The notes beneath the pieces were generated by a model. That model was given only the letters and a program-made list of their open reading frames with translations. It searched no databases and was not told the DNA's origin. From NCBI GenBank assembly GCA_019096155.1, contig JAHCVI010000004.1, positions 186,001 through 250,000 of the forward strand: 64,000 nucleotides of DNA. The letters run 5' to 3'. A program made the position numbers and the translations under genes. This document shows positions 44,148 to 55,819 of the stretch, piece by piece (position 1 is the stretch's first letter; each line of letters starts with the position of its first letter). The stretch comes from Staphylotrichum longicolle (Eukaryota > Ascomycota > Sordariomycetes > Sordariales > Chaetomiaceae).

Positions 44148-45426
44148 TCTAAACTTCGGCTATCAAGATAAGGCAGGGCAGGGGGGGGGCGCATCAACAG
44201 AAACTAAATAGTCGGCCGGGAACGACAGCCATTCGGGACTTTGCAAGAATAATGCATCGCAGTCGGGAGACATGATGTGTGCCGCGCCCGAGAACAGATC
44301 CACGATCGGCAGAGGGAAGGAGAAGGAGAGCGAAGAAGAGTGCTGGGACCGCATCGCTCCAGAAAAGACCCCTGGAAGCGTCTGAAATGACGTGAATCAT
44401 AGTCGTCTGCTGTCAAGCATTGGGGGAGGCGCGCTCTGGGCAGTGTCCTGGCATGCGTCAGGGAATGATGTCATCAGCGTTTTGTGGCGAAATGGCTGCT
44501 GGAACCCGAGCCCCTGTCTCAGCCCGTCTGTGCGGCTGTTCAAGGGACGAACCACAGAATGCCGCAAACCCTAACCCTAGCTTGACACACTTTATCAACA
44601 ACTTGCCCTCCTTCCAAATTCTGCTGATCTCTGGTCAGTCAAGCAACTTTGACAGCTAGGCCCGTGAGTCTGTGGAGCGAGCGATTTGCGTTGGGCAGTG
44701 TGCACAAGTCACCTTTCTTCACCTTGCAGCGCGCTCCTCGAGAGGCTGGCCGCTGGCTGGTTGGTGGGTGGACGGCTCAAGCAGACCTGACTTGAAGAAC
44801 ATCGAACATTCGATAACAAGAAAAAGAAAAAATATACTGACCTGACCCTTTTCGTCAGTCATGTCGGAACATTCATTCGGCACCGTGCATCTTCATCAAA
44901 CACAAAACATTCCACCCCTTTCGAGTCCAATGGCTCAACCCCGACCCATAGTTTCCCCATTGCCCCTTCTCAACTTCCCTGCTCCCCTCCACCGGCAAGC
45001 TAACCGACCCGCATCTGCATGTCCAAGACGGCACGTTTGGTTCCTGTTGTCTCTCAATCTAACTCCCCGCAGGGCATGGCCAGTTGGAACACTTGCCGGC
45101 TGCCGGCTAATGCCAGAAAGGGAGCCCTTACCCCAATCCACACCTCGTTCAACCACCTGGCGTCGTCTTTGCTTACACCCATATTTGCATCGTCCAACTG
45201 TTTGTCAATTCCTTCAGTCGCACTGCTTATTTAACCCAGCCCTGTAGTCTTCCGGAGCGATGCCAAGCTTCAAATTTTGAAATGCTGTTCAGCCTATTGA
45301 GGGACCTTTCTGGCCATAGGGTCGGCATTTGCTGAGAAACTCGGGATTTTGACCTCAAAATGGACCTCTTCTGTCGCCATCTCCGGGATATCGTGCGTCG
45401 AGTTGCACCCTCAGAAACTCCCCGCA
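44148..45426. other. Intergenic, divergent promoter region
   Basis: About 1.3 kb. Contains a poly-G run (44181-44188) and two telomere-like CCCTAA units near 44567-44578. No gene supported. Confidence 0.4.
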
Positions 45427-47542
45427 ATGGCTCGTCTGTCCGCGCTCCTTGCCACTGTGTTGGCGCTTACCCCACACACATGTCTGGGACAGCCTCGAAA
45501 GCTCCATGCCTCGAGAGTCTTCATCAACACTCGAGATGTGGACAAGGAATACGACTACATCATTGTTGGAGGCGGAACAGCGGGGCTCACCGTGGCCGAC
45601 CGCTTGACGGAAGATGGGAAGTCAACTGTCCTGGTGGTGGAATACGGCCAGCTGAGTTGGACCCCTTCATTGTCTTCTTTCCATGAACCCATTCGCTAAA
45701 CTCGCGAGCAGGTAATTCTGCCTCGATTACAACCGTTCAGGGTGGCTTCATGGGCATGTCGGACTCAAAGCTGTTGTATGACATCCAGTCGGTCCCACAG
45801 ACAAACTTGCAGAATCGGACCATTGCAGTCCTAGCGGGAAAGGTTGTCGGCGGCAGCTCTGCCGTCAACGCCATGATGACCGTGAGGGGCACCGCAGCCG
45901 ACTATGACCGATGGGGGGCTTTCTTCGGCGAGAAGTCTCACTGGAGCTGGGATGGAGTTCTTCCATACTTCAAGCGCGCGTTGAACTTTGCGCCTCCGGA
46001 CGCTGCCGTCGTCAAATCGGCCAACATCACGTACGACACCAACTTTTGGGGCAATACATCGGGAGTCTACGCCGGGTGGCCGTCATTTCAGTTTCCCGGC
46101 ACAACTGCCCAAATGGATGCCTTCAGGGGCATCCCAGGAGTTCCCTTGGTCAAGGACAGCGGATCTGGAGAACCTGGCGTCTATTGGTATCCCACCTTCA
46201 TGGATCCCGTCCGGGTGGAACGCTCCTATGCTCGGACAGGCCACCATGACAAAGCCGTCAACCGGACCAACTATCATCTGGTGACTGGGTCCAAGGTCAC
46301 CAAGGTTGTGCTAAATGGGACCACAGCTACGGGGGTCTCGTTCGTTCCTGTCGGTTCGGGATTGCCCAACCCTACGTCGGCTCAGACAGTGGTCAATGCA
46401 AGGAAGGAGGTCATCATCGCGGCCGGGGGTATTCATAGCCCTCAAATCCTCCAGCTGAGCGGCATTGGTCCACGCAAGCTCTTGGCCGCAGCCAACATCA
46501 CCACCATCGTGGATCTCCCTGGCGTGGGTCAGAACTTCCAAGATCACCCCATGATCCAAGCAAGCTTCATGTGTAAGCCAGACTCAGTCACTGAAGCGAA
46601 TCCTCCCTTCCGCCTTTCTCCACGACTGGTCCCCTCGCATCGCTGACCCCCTATCGCAGACCGCAGCTTCAACGTGCATCCCAATCCACAGGATTTGTTC
46701 ATGAACGCAACGTTCAGCGCGTGGTCAGACAAGGTGTGGGCTGCCAACCGCACAGGCCCCAACTCCATCGCCACCGGCAACGCGGCCGCCTGGCTCCCCT
46801 TCCCCATCATCTCGCCGCGCGCCGCCGACATCGCCTCCGCGCTCGCCTCGCAGAACCACACCCTCTACCTGCCCGCCGACACCGACCCCACCGTCGCCGC
46901 CGGCTACCGCGCGCAGATGCTCTCGTACGCCGCCGCGCTCACGAGCAACGCCACGGCCTTCTACAACCTCGTCCTGACGGGCGGCCCGACCAACGGCATC
47001 GTGGTCGACCTGCACCCGCTCAGCCGCGGCACCGTGACCATCGACCCGCGGGACCCGGCCAACCGCGAGCCCCTCGTCGACTACCGCGCCCTGGCGAACC
47101 CGCTCGACGCCGCCATCATGGCCGACATTGTCCGCTTCACGCGCCGCTACCACCTCGACAACCCGCGGACCAAGCCGTGGGGCGCGACCGAGATCGAGCC
47201 CGGCGCCGCGACGCAGACGGACGAGCAGTTCCGCGCCTGGCTCGCCGAGACGCTCAGCCCGAGCGAGTTCCACCCCGTCGGCACGTGCGCCATGCTACCG
47301 AGGACGCTGGGCGGCGTCGTGGACGAGGAGCTCAAGGTGTACGGGGTGCGCGGGCTGCGGGTGGTGGATGCGTCCATCATGCCGACGCTGGTGGGGGGGA
47401 ATACGTGCCAGACGGTGTACGGGATTGCTGAGAAGGTGAGTGGTTTTCCTTTCAGGAGACGTGATGCGAAATGTGGGTTGCTAACACCGAGAAACAGGCG
47501 GCGGATCTGATTCGATTCGGGCCACCCAAGGTTGCGGGATGA
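45427..47542 (+). CDS. Secreted GMC oxidoreductase (AA3 family)
   Basis: FAD-dependent glucose-methanol-choline oxidoreductase, 636 aa, exons 45427-45655, 45712-46572, 46660-47435 and 47498-47542, all phases consistent. Signal peptide MARLSALLATVLALTPHTCLG. The dinucleotide motif is YDYIIVGGGTAGLTVADRL, GMC signature 1 is in VLAGKVVGGSSAVNAMMTVRG, and signature 2 in AAGGIHSPQILQLSGIG. The catalytic His lies in EFHPVGTCAM and the second active-site residue is Asn in GGNTCQTVYGIAE. Six or more N-glycosylation sequons (NRT, NIT, NTS, NAT, NHT) fit secretion. The substrate (aryl alcohol, sugar or other alcohol) is not clear; it would supply H2O2 or reduce quinones during plant polymer decay. Confidence 0.92.
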
Positions 47543-48293
47543 TTTCTGCAATTGTGCTAGCCCTTGAGGCATGTTCGAGTTTTATAGTACAGCTTCAAGG
47601 GGAGCTACAACGCCAGAGTCTCGCCGGTATCAGAGAACACTGGAATGTCATGGTGACAAGGTGCGGTTATACGGGTATCAAGAACACACACATTATAGCT
47701 TTATGAGCCGTCGAGTGTCAGCACAGAGTTCCCTCCTAGACACGTTTTCTGTCAGCTCGTTATCAGAGACCGTTTATCTCTTTCCCGTGGCTTGCATGTG
47801 AGCGCCTGCTTGTTGACAGGAACTTGTTTCAAATACCACCCAGGCCTTGATTGATCATCCAAAGCAGCGAGTATAAGAACTGCTCGGCGAGCAGCAAGCC
47901 GTTGTAGTGCGAGTTGGTGACATCTTAGCCTAGCATTTTCAAACCATGATGGACTAGCTCACCTTTTCTTTTATCACTGTTGGACCATGATGGGACAAAG
48001 TCCACTCCTGCACAGCGTCTTTCATGAGTTGATTTATCTTTCATTCATTACTGTACTGTATTATCAAGTTCTACCCACTGCTCAACATCAAGGGAAAAAA
48101 CAACGAATCGTGAGGGGAGGAGGAATTCTAGCTTCCAACCAACAGGCGATGTGGGTGGGTATCGATCCCCAAATGTGCAAAAATAGGACCAAGCAGAAAA
48201 AGCAACGCCTAGAAAAGAGCAACGAATTCCACGGCCACATCCGCCATCCAAACTCCAGAACCAAAGGACTAGGTAATCGTGCCGAATCCAACC
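47543..48293. other. Intergenic region
   Basis: About 0.75 kb between the convergent ends of the GMC and ErdS genes; terminators are expected here. No gene or RNA seen. Confidence 0.4.
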
Positions 48294-51040
48294 CTACATC
48301 TCATCCTCGAAGAACTTGATCAACGTTCTCGCTCCACTGACGCCGAGACCCATGAAGGGGTAGCAAATATACACCAGGTCGTTCTTGGTGCCAAACTTCT
48401 CCCTGAACTCGCTCTTCTGCACCAGCTTGAGCTGCTGCGCAATGGTGCTGTACGTCTTGGACAAGATCCTGGCCCTGACACCGTCCAGGTTCCCGCCTGT
48501 GACCATCTCGGGCAGGGCGCCGGCACCGAAGGTGACGTTCTGCACACCAGCCTTGGCAAGGGCCTGGATCGCGGCCGAAATGAGCGCCTCAATGGTTCCG
48601 CTCGGCGAGCCCGGGAAGTCGAGCGCAAACTTGATCTGGTAGCCGTTGGCAGGCGACAGGCGATGCAGCACGCACATCGCGGCGATCTCTCCCTCCTTGG
48701 TTTCGGCCCAGAGATAGCGGCGGTGCTCCATGTCAACCCACGGGCGGACCTCGGTAATGTGAACCTGTTTGCTGCCCTTGCGGTTGGCCTTCCACTCCTC
48801 AATTTTCTTGTCGCAGCGGTCGCGGAGCTCCTGCGGGACGGGTTGGTCGACGGGCTGCTCGTGGATGGTCACGCCGGCGTCTTCGGCCTGACGCTCCTTC
48901 TTGGCCACCTTCTTGGCTGCTTCAATGGGCACCCGCTCCTCAGCGACACAGCTGAGGGTTCGCCACCCAAGTTTGGAGCCGAGGATTTCCTCCACCTCGG
49001 CGCCAACGAGCAGCCAGAGCGGGCGGAGATCCTTTTGCGACCGCATGTGCTTGAGGAACGCGCGGATCACGGGCTGGTACTGGTGGGGATCGCAAAGGGG
49101 GTTGCCCATGACAAGGGCGTAGCCGTTCTCTTCAGCGTAGCCGATTGCCGCACCGGTGGCTTCGTGCCGCCACACCTTGTAGCGGTCGTCGAGCCATGAG
49201 GTGTTGGTGGCGTCGCCGTAGTTGACAATGAGTTTCTCGACTGGCGGCAGCTCAAGGTTAGGGTAGCCGTGCTCAAAGTCGTAGGCATAGCGGATCGTGT
49301 CCGCCTCGGGGTGAGGCAGCCGCACCGCGTCCTTCTTCTGCTCTTGCAGTGACTTGGGGTCGCGGGGATAGAGTGAGGCGTTGCGAATATCGCCCAGGTT
49401 CAAAAGGAGAAACAGCAACCGCTCGAGGCCGATGCCGCATCCGGCATGGGGGAGTACACCAAACTCGAAGCCTTGCATGTATTCTTCCACACCGCTGGGC
49501 TCAACGCCCGCCTTCTTCATGCGCTCCACCAATACCTCGGGCCTGTTGATGCGCTGACCACCCGTCGTAATCTCCTGTCCCCGGAGGAAGATGTCAAAGG
49601 AGTTGGTGAACCTCGGATCCTCGGAATCAAGGTGGGTGTAGAAGGGGCGGGCGGATGCGGGGAACTTGTCGATGATGTAGTAGTCGGTCTTGTACTTCTC
49701 CTTGACCAGCTGGCCAATGCGAATCTCGGCTCGCGTGCTGAGGTCCTCGAACTCCGACGCCTTGCGGCCGTGATCATCCGTGTAGCCAGAGGAATTGAGA
49801 AGGTCGACAGCCTCCTTGAACGTCAGAATCGGTGTTTGGTCCAGCCAAACGAGATCTTCGTGCGGGAATCGGGTCTTGACGATGTCGATCTCTCTCCGGC
49901 ACCGGCTGTAGACGCCCTTGAAGATAGTCTTCATCAGCTCGTCGATGATGTGCAGAGCCTCATGATAGTCGCTATTGATGGCCATCTCCAGATCCAGTCC
50001 GGTGTACTCGGTCAAATGGCGGTGGGTGTTGCTGTCTTCGGCACGAAAGACCGGGCCGATTTCGAAGACACGACCAAAGTCGGCCGAGATGCTCATTTGC
50101 TTGGACAGCTGGGGGCTCTGAGCGAGGAAGGCCGTACGGCCAAAGTAGTTAACTCGGAACACTTCGGCTCCCGACTCGGTCGCTCCGGGCATGAGCTTCG
50201 GGGTGTGGATCTCGATGAAGTTGTGGCCCTCGAGCACAGAGCGGAAAATGCTGCAAACAGCCGAGTTAATGCGGAAGATGGACTGCGCGGTGGGCGTCCG
50301 GAGGTAGGCGATGCGGTTGGAAACTCGAACCCTCGTTGACGCCATGGTCTCAACCTCGTGCGTCTCTTCGTCCTTCTCGACACGGTCGATGTTGAACACA
50401 TCCACAGGGAGGTGTTCCTTCACCGGTACCACCAGATGCATTGTGTCAATCCTGACCTCGAGCTCCCGAATCGAGCAACCCTTGATCTCCTCAGGCGGCC
50501 TCTGCAGCTTGCCCTGGACGTGGACAAAGCCCTCGTTCGTCAGGTGTTCGGCCCAGCGCACGAAGTTCTCCGAGACCTCGCCCTCCCTGTAGGCCAGCAC
50601 GCCTTGGATGAGCTCGATTTGGTCCCGGAAAATGACAAAGGCGAGCTTGGAGCTCATGGCGCGCACATGGTGAATGCGGGCGATGAAGCTCACCGCCATG
50701 CCGGCGTTGTTCGGGTCGGAGGCCACCTTCTGGAGCGACTCGGTCTTTGCCAAGACATCATTGGTCTTGGTGCCATATCGGGCGGCAATCTCGGGAGGGT
50801 CGTTTGGTGTGCCCTCTCCTCCTCTTCTTTTCGTCGTTGCTGAAACGAGCGCCTCTCTTCCTCACGCTCGTCCTCCTTGACGCGTTGCTCCTGCGCCTTT
50901 CTCAGCTGCTTCTTGTGCCGGGCATCGTCGTCGAGGGCCTCAATCTTGCCGATGTGGGGTTGAATGTGGTTCTTAGCCGATGCATGGCCGATGATACGGT
51001 TGAGAGCCAGAATCGGCTTCTTCAACGCGCCTGGCGACAT
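48294..51040 (-). CDS. erdS: AspRS-DUF2156 fusion: ergosteryl-3beta-O-L-aspartate synthase (ErdS)
   Basis: Class II aspartyl-tRNA synthetase joined to a C-terminal DUF2156 (MprF/LPG-synthase) acyltransferase domain. Fungal fusions of this kind charge tRNA-Asp and transfer Asp to the 3beta-OH of ergosterol. Order: a helical Lys/Glu-rich extension (about 1-80), an OB-fold (AVSFIARIHHVRAMSSKL), AspRS motif 1 (FIEIHTPKLMPGATESGAEV), motif 2 (FRAEDSNTHRHLTEYTGLDL), motif 3 (GCGIGLERLLFLLL). DUF2156 then covers the last ~340 residues (YALVMGNPLCDP; EIAAMCVLHRLSPANGY; FPGSPSGTIEALISAA). The N-terminal extension (MSPGALKKPILALNRI, start 51040) and the 819-codon body (from DPPEIAARYGTKTNDV) lie in different frames. 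The join near 50803-50805 (TTT on plus) would be healed by one more base, and no plausible intron exists. No ATG precedes the AspRS body in its own frame. Head-to-head with a hydrolase gene. Confidence 0.9.
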
Positions 51041-51849
51041 GGTCACTGGCCCAAAACGGATGTCGCGGGGCTGTGTTGTTGTGTGGTTACTGGGCGTGGA
51101 CGATCGGTTCCACAGATGTGTGGTGCTGCGCTTCTCTGCCGAGCACAAAATCTTGGTTTCTGACGTCAGTTGGGCGGCAAAGAGGGTCTGGAATCGAGAG
51201 AGAGCAGTGTGAGTTGGGATGGGCCGGATGCGTGGTGGAACGGGGAAAGAGGGAGAATAAATGCCAAGTGGGAAACCGCAGCACATGGGTTTTCCTTGGC
51301 CAGGTCTGTTTGCTGAACTTGGAAGAGAGGATTGGGACCAGGACTTCCAGGTTGCACCTGCCACATGCGCCAGGGCGGTCTCCTCGAGATTCCAGAAGTG
51401 GCTCGATGCCGCGGCCAGGCACGGGCGTTGGCAAAGGCAAGGAAGGAACCGGGCGGCGTGTGGCGGCTCAAACCATCCCGGCATTGGCAGGGGCAGGTTC
51501 GCGTTAGTGGTTGTTACCCGTCACCAGAAACGGGACGACCTTGCATGATAGGCTGCCCGTTATTCTGGTCAGTCGATGTGTCATCGATCCTCTTGCTTTG
51601 GTTGACGCCGTGGAAGGTGCCGGCGACGTCATGCGAGATGACGTCAAAGACCGGCCAAAACTGTCCGGCATCCGGGTAGATGCATCTAGCTGGTACTTGC
51701 ATAAATTGCGGGAAACAGGGCTCAATTACCAGCCGCTCTCAGGGTCTCGAACTGAACCTGTCGATGACATCAATCTTCTTGGCAGCCACATGTTAATTCG
51801 TGCCTGAAGCCGTTCACGGACCTGGCTGCAAACACGGCGCTCTCTCCTC
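51041..51849. promoter_or_regulatory. Shared divergent promoter of erdS and the adjacent hydrolase
   Basis: An 0.8-kb gap between two divergent genes. A CCAAT pentamer in the minus direction lies near 51330-51340, on the erdS side. No gene seen within it. Confidence 0.35.
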
Positions 51850-53045
51850 TTGGGTTTCATTTCCCTCTTTTCCTATGGCCGTGAGATGACAGGCTGTTTC
51901 CACTGCTGCTTTGCGCGCCGCAAAATGGCGAAAGTGATTCCGACCGCCGACGGCATCCCCGTCGTGAACCTCGCCAATTCGGCCCCACATCACCCCACAG
52001 AAGCCGAGACAAAGCCGCTCGAAACGGCCCACGATGCCGTCGGCCCCGCCCCGTCCCGGTGGTGGCTCCGGGCGTCGGCGGCCTGGTGGCGAGGCCTCCA
52101 GACGATAGGGATGACCCTGCATTTCATTCCAGCTGAAAGGCCGCCGAGCCCGTCGTTTACCAAGACCATCCCGTCGACCATCTCCAAGAGCAAAGGCGAG
52201 TTCACGCTGCAGTTCTACACGCCCAAGGGGTACAATAAGGCAGCCAAAACGGGCGAGGAATACCCTGCCCTGGTCAACTTCCATGGGGGCGGCTTCTTCT
52301 TAGGAAACGCTACCGACGATGCGCGCTTCGCGCGGTTCGTGCTCGACAAGTGCAATGCCGTCTTCGTCAGCGTCGACTACCGCCTCAGCCCCGAGAACCC
52401 CTTTCCTGTCGCCGTCGAGGATGCCGCAGACGCTCTCCTCTACTTGATACGGAACCGGGCCCGACCTCCACATCGACCCCTTCAAAACTGGCAATATCTG
52501 GCTTCTCAGCGGGCGGCAACCTCGCCATCACGTCGACCCTGTGTCTGGCCGACCATCTCCGGGAACTCAGGACTTCAGGCAAGCATGTCCCCGAACATCG
52601 CATTCGTGCGCTAGCCACTTGGTATCCCATCACCGATTACACCCGGCCGCGCGCAGCCAAACGAGCAGCCTCGGTCCGACCAGATCAGACCCTCCCCGAC
52701 AACCTCACCAGCTTATTTGATGCCTCCTACCTTCACCCGCCCGACCTGAAGCTGGCAACACCCTATCTGTCACCCACCAAAGCCACGGACGAGCAGCTCG
52801 CCGAAGCACTGCCGGAGACGGTGATCTTTTACACCTGCGAATGGGACATGCTGCTGCAGGAGGGCGAAGAGCTGGCGAAGCGGCTTAAGAGAGCGCCCAT
52901 CAGCAGGGACGTGCGTTACAAGATGATCAAGGGGGTGCCGCACGCGTGGGACAAGTCACCGGATCCGACAAAGCCGGCTGAGTTCTCGGAGGATTTGTAC
53001 CGGGAGTGCTGCGAGCACTTGAGGGAGGTATTTGAGAAACCGTAG
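51850..53045 (+). CDS. Alpha/beta hydrolase, candidate ergosteryl-aspartate hydrolase; two frame breaks
   Basis: HSL-like serine hydrolase of about 395 aa. The N-terminal region has a Cys-rich patch (TGCFHCCFARRK) and a Trp-rich helix. Catalytic features run in order: oxyanion NFHGGGFFLG, SVDYRLSPENPFP, nucleophile elbow ISGFSAGGNLAI, acid in CEWDMLLQEGEEL, and His in GVPHAWDK. The frame changes twice within 35 bases (about 52453-52462 and 52477-52488); each change equals one extra base, with readable family sequence (GPDLHIDP) between. So the copy is either decayed or carries assembly errors. Its head-to-head position with erdS, together with fold type, suggests the hydrolase ErdH that removes Asp from ergosteryl-Asp; this is inference. 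Starts at 51850, 51886 or 51925 are all possible. Confidence 0.7.
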
Positions 53046-53324
53046 GAAGCAACCGCCCGTGTGAAGAGGGACAGTCCAAGATGGTTTGTTGGTTGTTGTA
53101 ATGACTAAACGCAGAACATGAACTTTAGGTTTAAGCAAGACCTGCCTGTATAAACTAGATACATTACCCAATTGTTGGCACGCTGTGCATATTCTGGTGG
53201 CTATGGTGAAACATAATTGACAGCCAACTCGGGAACAGCGCTCCACACTCACTGGACCTAATCAAACACCTTCCAGACACATCTCCGCAGACTTCCCCAG
53301 TTTCTCACCTCAACTGGCTTCGGT

Positions 53325-54261
53325 TTGCAAACCTCAAAATGGAACCCAAACCGCGCCTGGCACCAACCCGTCATCGCGTACTACGCCAAGCACGGAGAAT
53401 GTCCGCTGTGGAACGTCGTTCGCCTCCCGTATCGCGAAGCGGGGGCGAGTGGGGAGGCAGAGTTTGTGCGGCAGGAACAGGGGGCGGAGATGCCAATTCA
53501 GGAGTACTTGGATTACGATCAGCAGGGCCCCGGGTGTAACTGACGGTGCGGGTTGGCGAGTTGAGAGGACTGAGGTATCTCAGCCGGTCGGCGGATCGGT
53601 GTATCTGGGAGGAGAGAGAGTGCGTGTTTAACAGGGTTGAGTTTGATTGTGATGTTGACGTGATTGCGGAAGGAATCAGGGCCAGGAGAAGCTTCTTGCT
53701 TCTGGGGCTGGGGGTAAGATCGGATGACGAGGATGAGATGGTGCGGCGGGTGGTGCCGATTTTGGCTGTGGTGATCGGGGAGGGAAGGCCGTGGAATCAG
53801 GGACTGTGGCAAGAGTGTTGATGCCATTTTGCGGTTCTGATCTCGAAATCCAGGCTCGTGAGACGGACGGCAATCTTGCCGTCACAGAGGAGCAGCTGTA
53901 GGACCTGGTTGGCGGTGCGAGCGAGCTGGCGAGGTGTGGTATTGAGTATGGAGACATCAAGTACTGGAACACTGTCATTCAGCTCGGGGGAGAGGCTCGT
54001 GGAGCCAGGCTGGTTCTTATTAACGCCGGGTCTGTGGCGCCAGAGTATGAAGGGGATGCAGCGGCTCTGGGGACACTATTGCTGGGGCACGCCAACGAGT
54101 TGCGAGGGAACAGACGGGCAAAAGCAAGGGTGGTTGCAGCCGCTGCAGCACTGCGCACTGGGGACGAGTTTGAGACTGCCATAGGATTCTCTCGCTCTCG
54201 CGGTGAAGCCATCTCAAAAAGGTCTCCGCGAACGTGTCACCTTCTCCTCTTCCTTCTGTAG
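53325..54261 (+). pseudogene. Decayed coding region of unknown family
   Basis: Three plus-strand stretches look protein-like but lie in different frames: 53325-53543 (WHQPVIAYYAKHGECPLWN), 53546-53821 (CVFNRVEFDCDVDVIAEG) and about 53837-54261 (YWNTVIQLGGEARGARLVL). The last contains a single TAG near 53908-53912. No single intron set joins them. I read this as the remains of one gene, but I do not recognise the family, and it could be a chance alignment of open frames. Confidence 0.3.
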
Positions 54262-54357
54262 CTGATAGGAATGACAAGGCACCGGAATCGCTGTATTTAC
54301 ATAACTCCAAAGTCATCTGCTGAAGTAACTCCATCCAGAATAAACACCCCCAATACT

Positions 54358-54925
54358 TCATTCAAAGCCCACTTCAAGCCAGGCAGTGCCTGGAGTCCGC
54401 CAACCCTCTGGAATCCACCTCACAGCAGCCTTCCAACCTTTGATATTGTGTCTGGCGGTGATATTAGTTTTGGTCAAGGTGCCCGGCTTCTCGTAGAGCG
54501 GTCGGTCAGAAACAGGTGCAACCTTGAGGGGTATGTCGATTTGAATACGTTGAAGTTCATGGAATCTCCTCCAAGGTTGTCAACATCGGCGGCCAGCATT
54601 TGTCGCACGATGAATGCGCTGTCAAAGGCTGCCCCATGTGTCTTGTATGGTGATTTGACGGAGGCTTGGTGTTCTCTTCCACAGGGTGGAGAGCATTGAT
54701 TGCAGTTGATCCGCCGCCGTGTTTGAGCGGCCTTCACTGACAAGGAAGACAACCTTGAGCGCGCTGGAATTCTTTTGACCAATCTCAGTCACGATGGCGA
54801 GAGTCAATAGAAGCAGTTACTATGTAGATATAGTAAGTCACCCCCCTCGCGTGCTTTTTGTTCGCGCAAATCATGGCGAGAACTGCGCCCTTGCTGGATC
54901 AAATTCTGCTCTTGTGGGCAATGGC
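54358..54925 (-). pseudogene. 5'-truncated DUF7730-like paralogue
   Basis: Fragments in successive frames align with the neighbouring gene at 55019-55819: AVLAMICANKK, IGQKNSSALKVVFLVSEG, STLWKRTPSLRQITIQDTWG, then DSAFIVRQMLAAD and IDIPLKVAPVSDRP, ending WLEVGFE at a TGA (54358). Two shifts are needed, one at TTT where the relative implies TT (about 54624-54626), another near 54547-54552. The N-terminal leader and signature of the relative are missing. A dead tandem copy. Confidence 0.7.
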
Positions 54926-55018
54926 ATTAAGACTAGCCCACGCGAGACACCAAATTGACCAGATCTGAGAATAGAGAGCGTAAAACTAGTATAAGACCCA
55001 AAGTTGATTGCATTAGAT

Positions 55019-55819
55019 CTAGTTTCTATCTCCAGCCTCCTCGCAGGTGGCCCGAAACCAGACGTGGCCCGCAGTGTGCCAGCCGTCTAGATCCCTGAAC
55101 CAGGGCTGCTTCCAATCTTGAACATCATGCCTAGCCGTGATGGTTGCGTTGCTGACGAAGCAAAGACTGTTATAATTGCGACGGTCGGCAACCGGCGCGA
55201 CTGAGTGCGGAATGTCGATGGTAATCCCCTCGAGCTTGTGAAACGCCTTCCAGGGCTTGTTTCCGTCAAGAGCCAACAGCTCCCGCACAATGAAGGCTGC
55301 ATCGAGGGAACCCCATGCGTCGTGCACGGTGAGGTGGCGGAGATTGCGCGCGCGCTTCTAGAGGCTCGCAACCATGGCCGAGAGTTGTTTGGCGGCAACC
55401 TTCGGGCGGCCTCCGCCCACGAGAATGACTTCATGCAAGGCGCTCGAGTTTTTCTTGCCGATCTGGGCAATCCAGTCGCGATGGTAGGCGAGCGTGAGAT
55501 AGAAGGAGTTGTTGCTGTAGATGAAGTGTGTCACTTCCTTCGATAAGGTTTTGTTGGTGCAGACCATGCCGAGCACGACGCCGTTGGGGAAACCTGACCT
55601 GGCCTTTTTGTCCTCTGGAAGGCCGTTGACCTGGGGGTAAACAGGTGTGCTGAGTTTGAACAGAAGAGCGTATATATGGAGTCCAATCTCCGGGGGGAGG
55701 CAGAGGAATGGAAAAGCAGAATGTCCGACCGACTGGGCTGGGACAGCCGTGGGCACAGCATTGACTGCGTTCATGATGAAACGCTTGCAAGGCGATATGT
55801 CGTGTTTTGTGGTCGACAT
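55019..55819 (-). pseudogene. DUF7730-like gene with one nonsense codon
   Basis: Fungal protein of about 266 codons with the DUF7730-type opening PFLCLPPEIGLHIYALLFKL and a middle of GMVCTNKTLSKEVTHFIYS. The frame is intact except for a TAG at 55360-55358. In the tandem relative the same position is Trp (STLWKRTP against ASL*KRAR), so TGG has become TAG. After the stop the frame stays open to 55019 (AWGSLDAAFIVRELLALDG...CEEAGDRN). Either the gene is dead or it makes a ~150-residue N-terminal fragment. The family has no established function. Confidence 0.7.

Noticed and set aside
44565..44580. AAACCCTAACCCTAG resembling telomere repeats
   Set aside because: Only two units, in a unique intergenic setting; chance or a short promoter motif is enough.
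46725..47273. 182-codon minus-strand ORF inside the GMC gene
   Set aside because: Shadow of the GC-rich GMC exon, with Gly/Arg/Val-biased composition.
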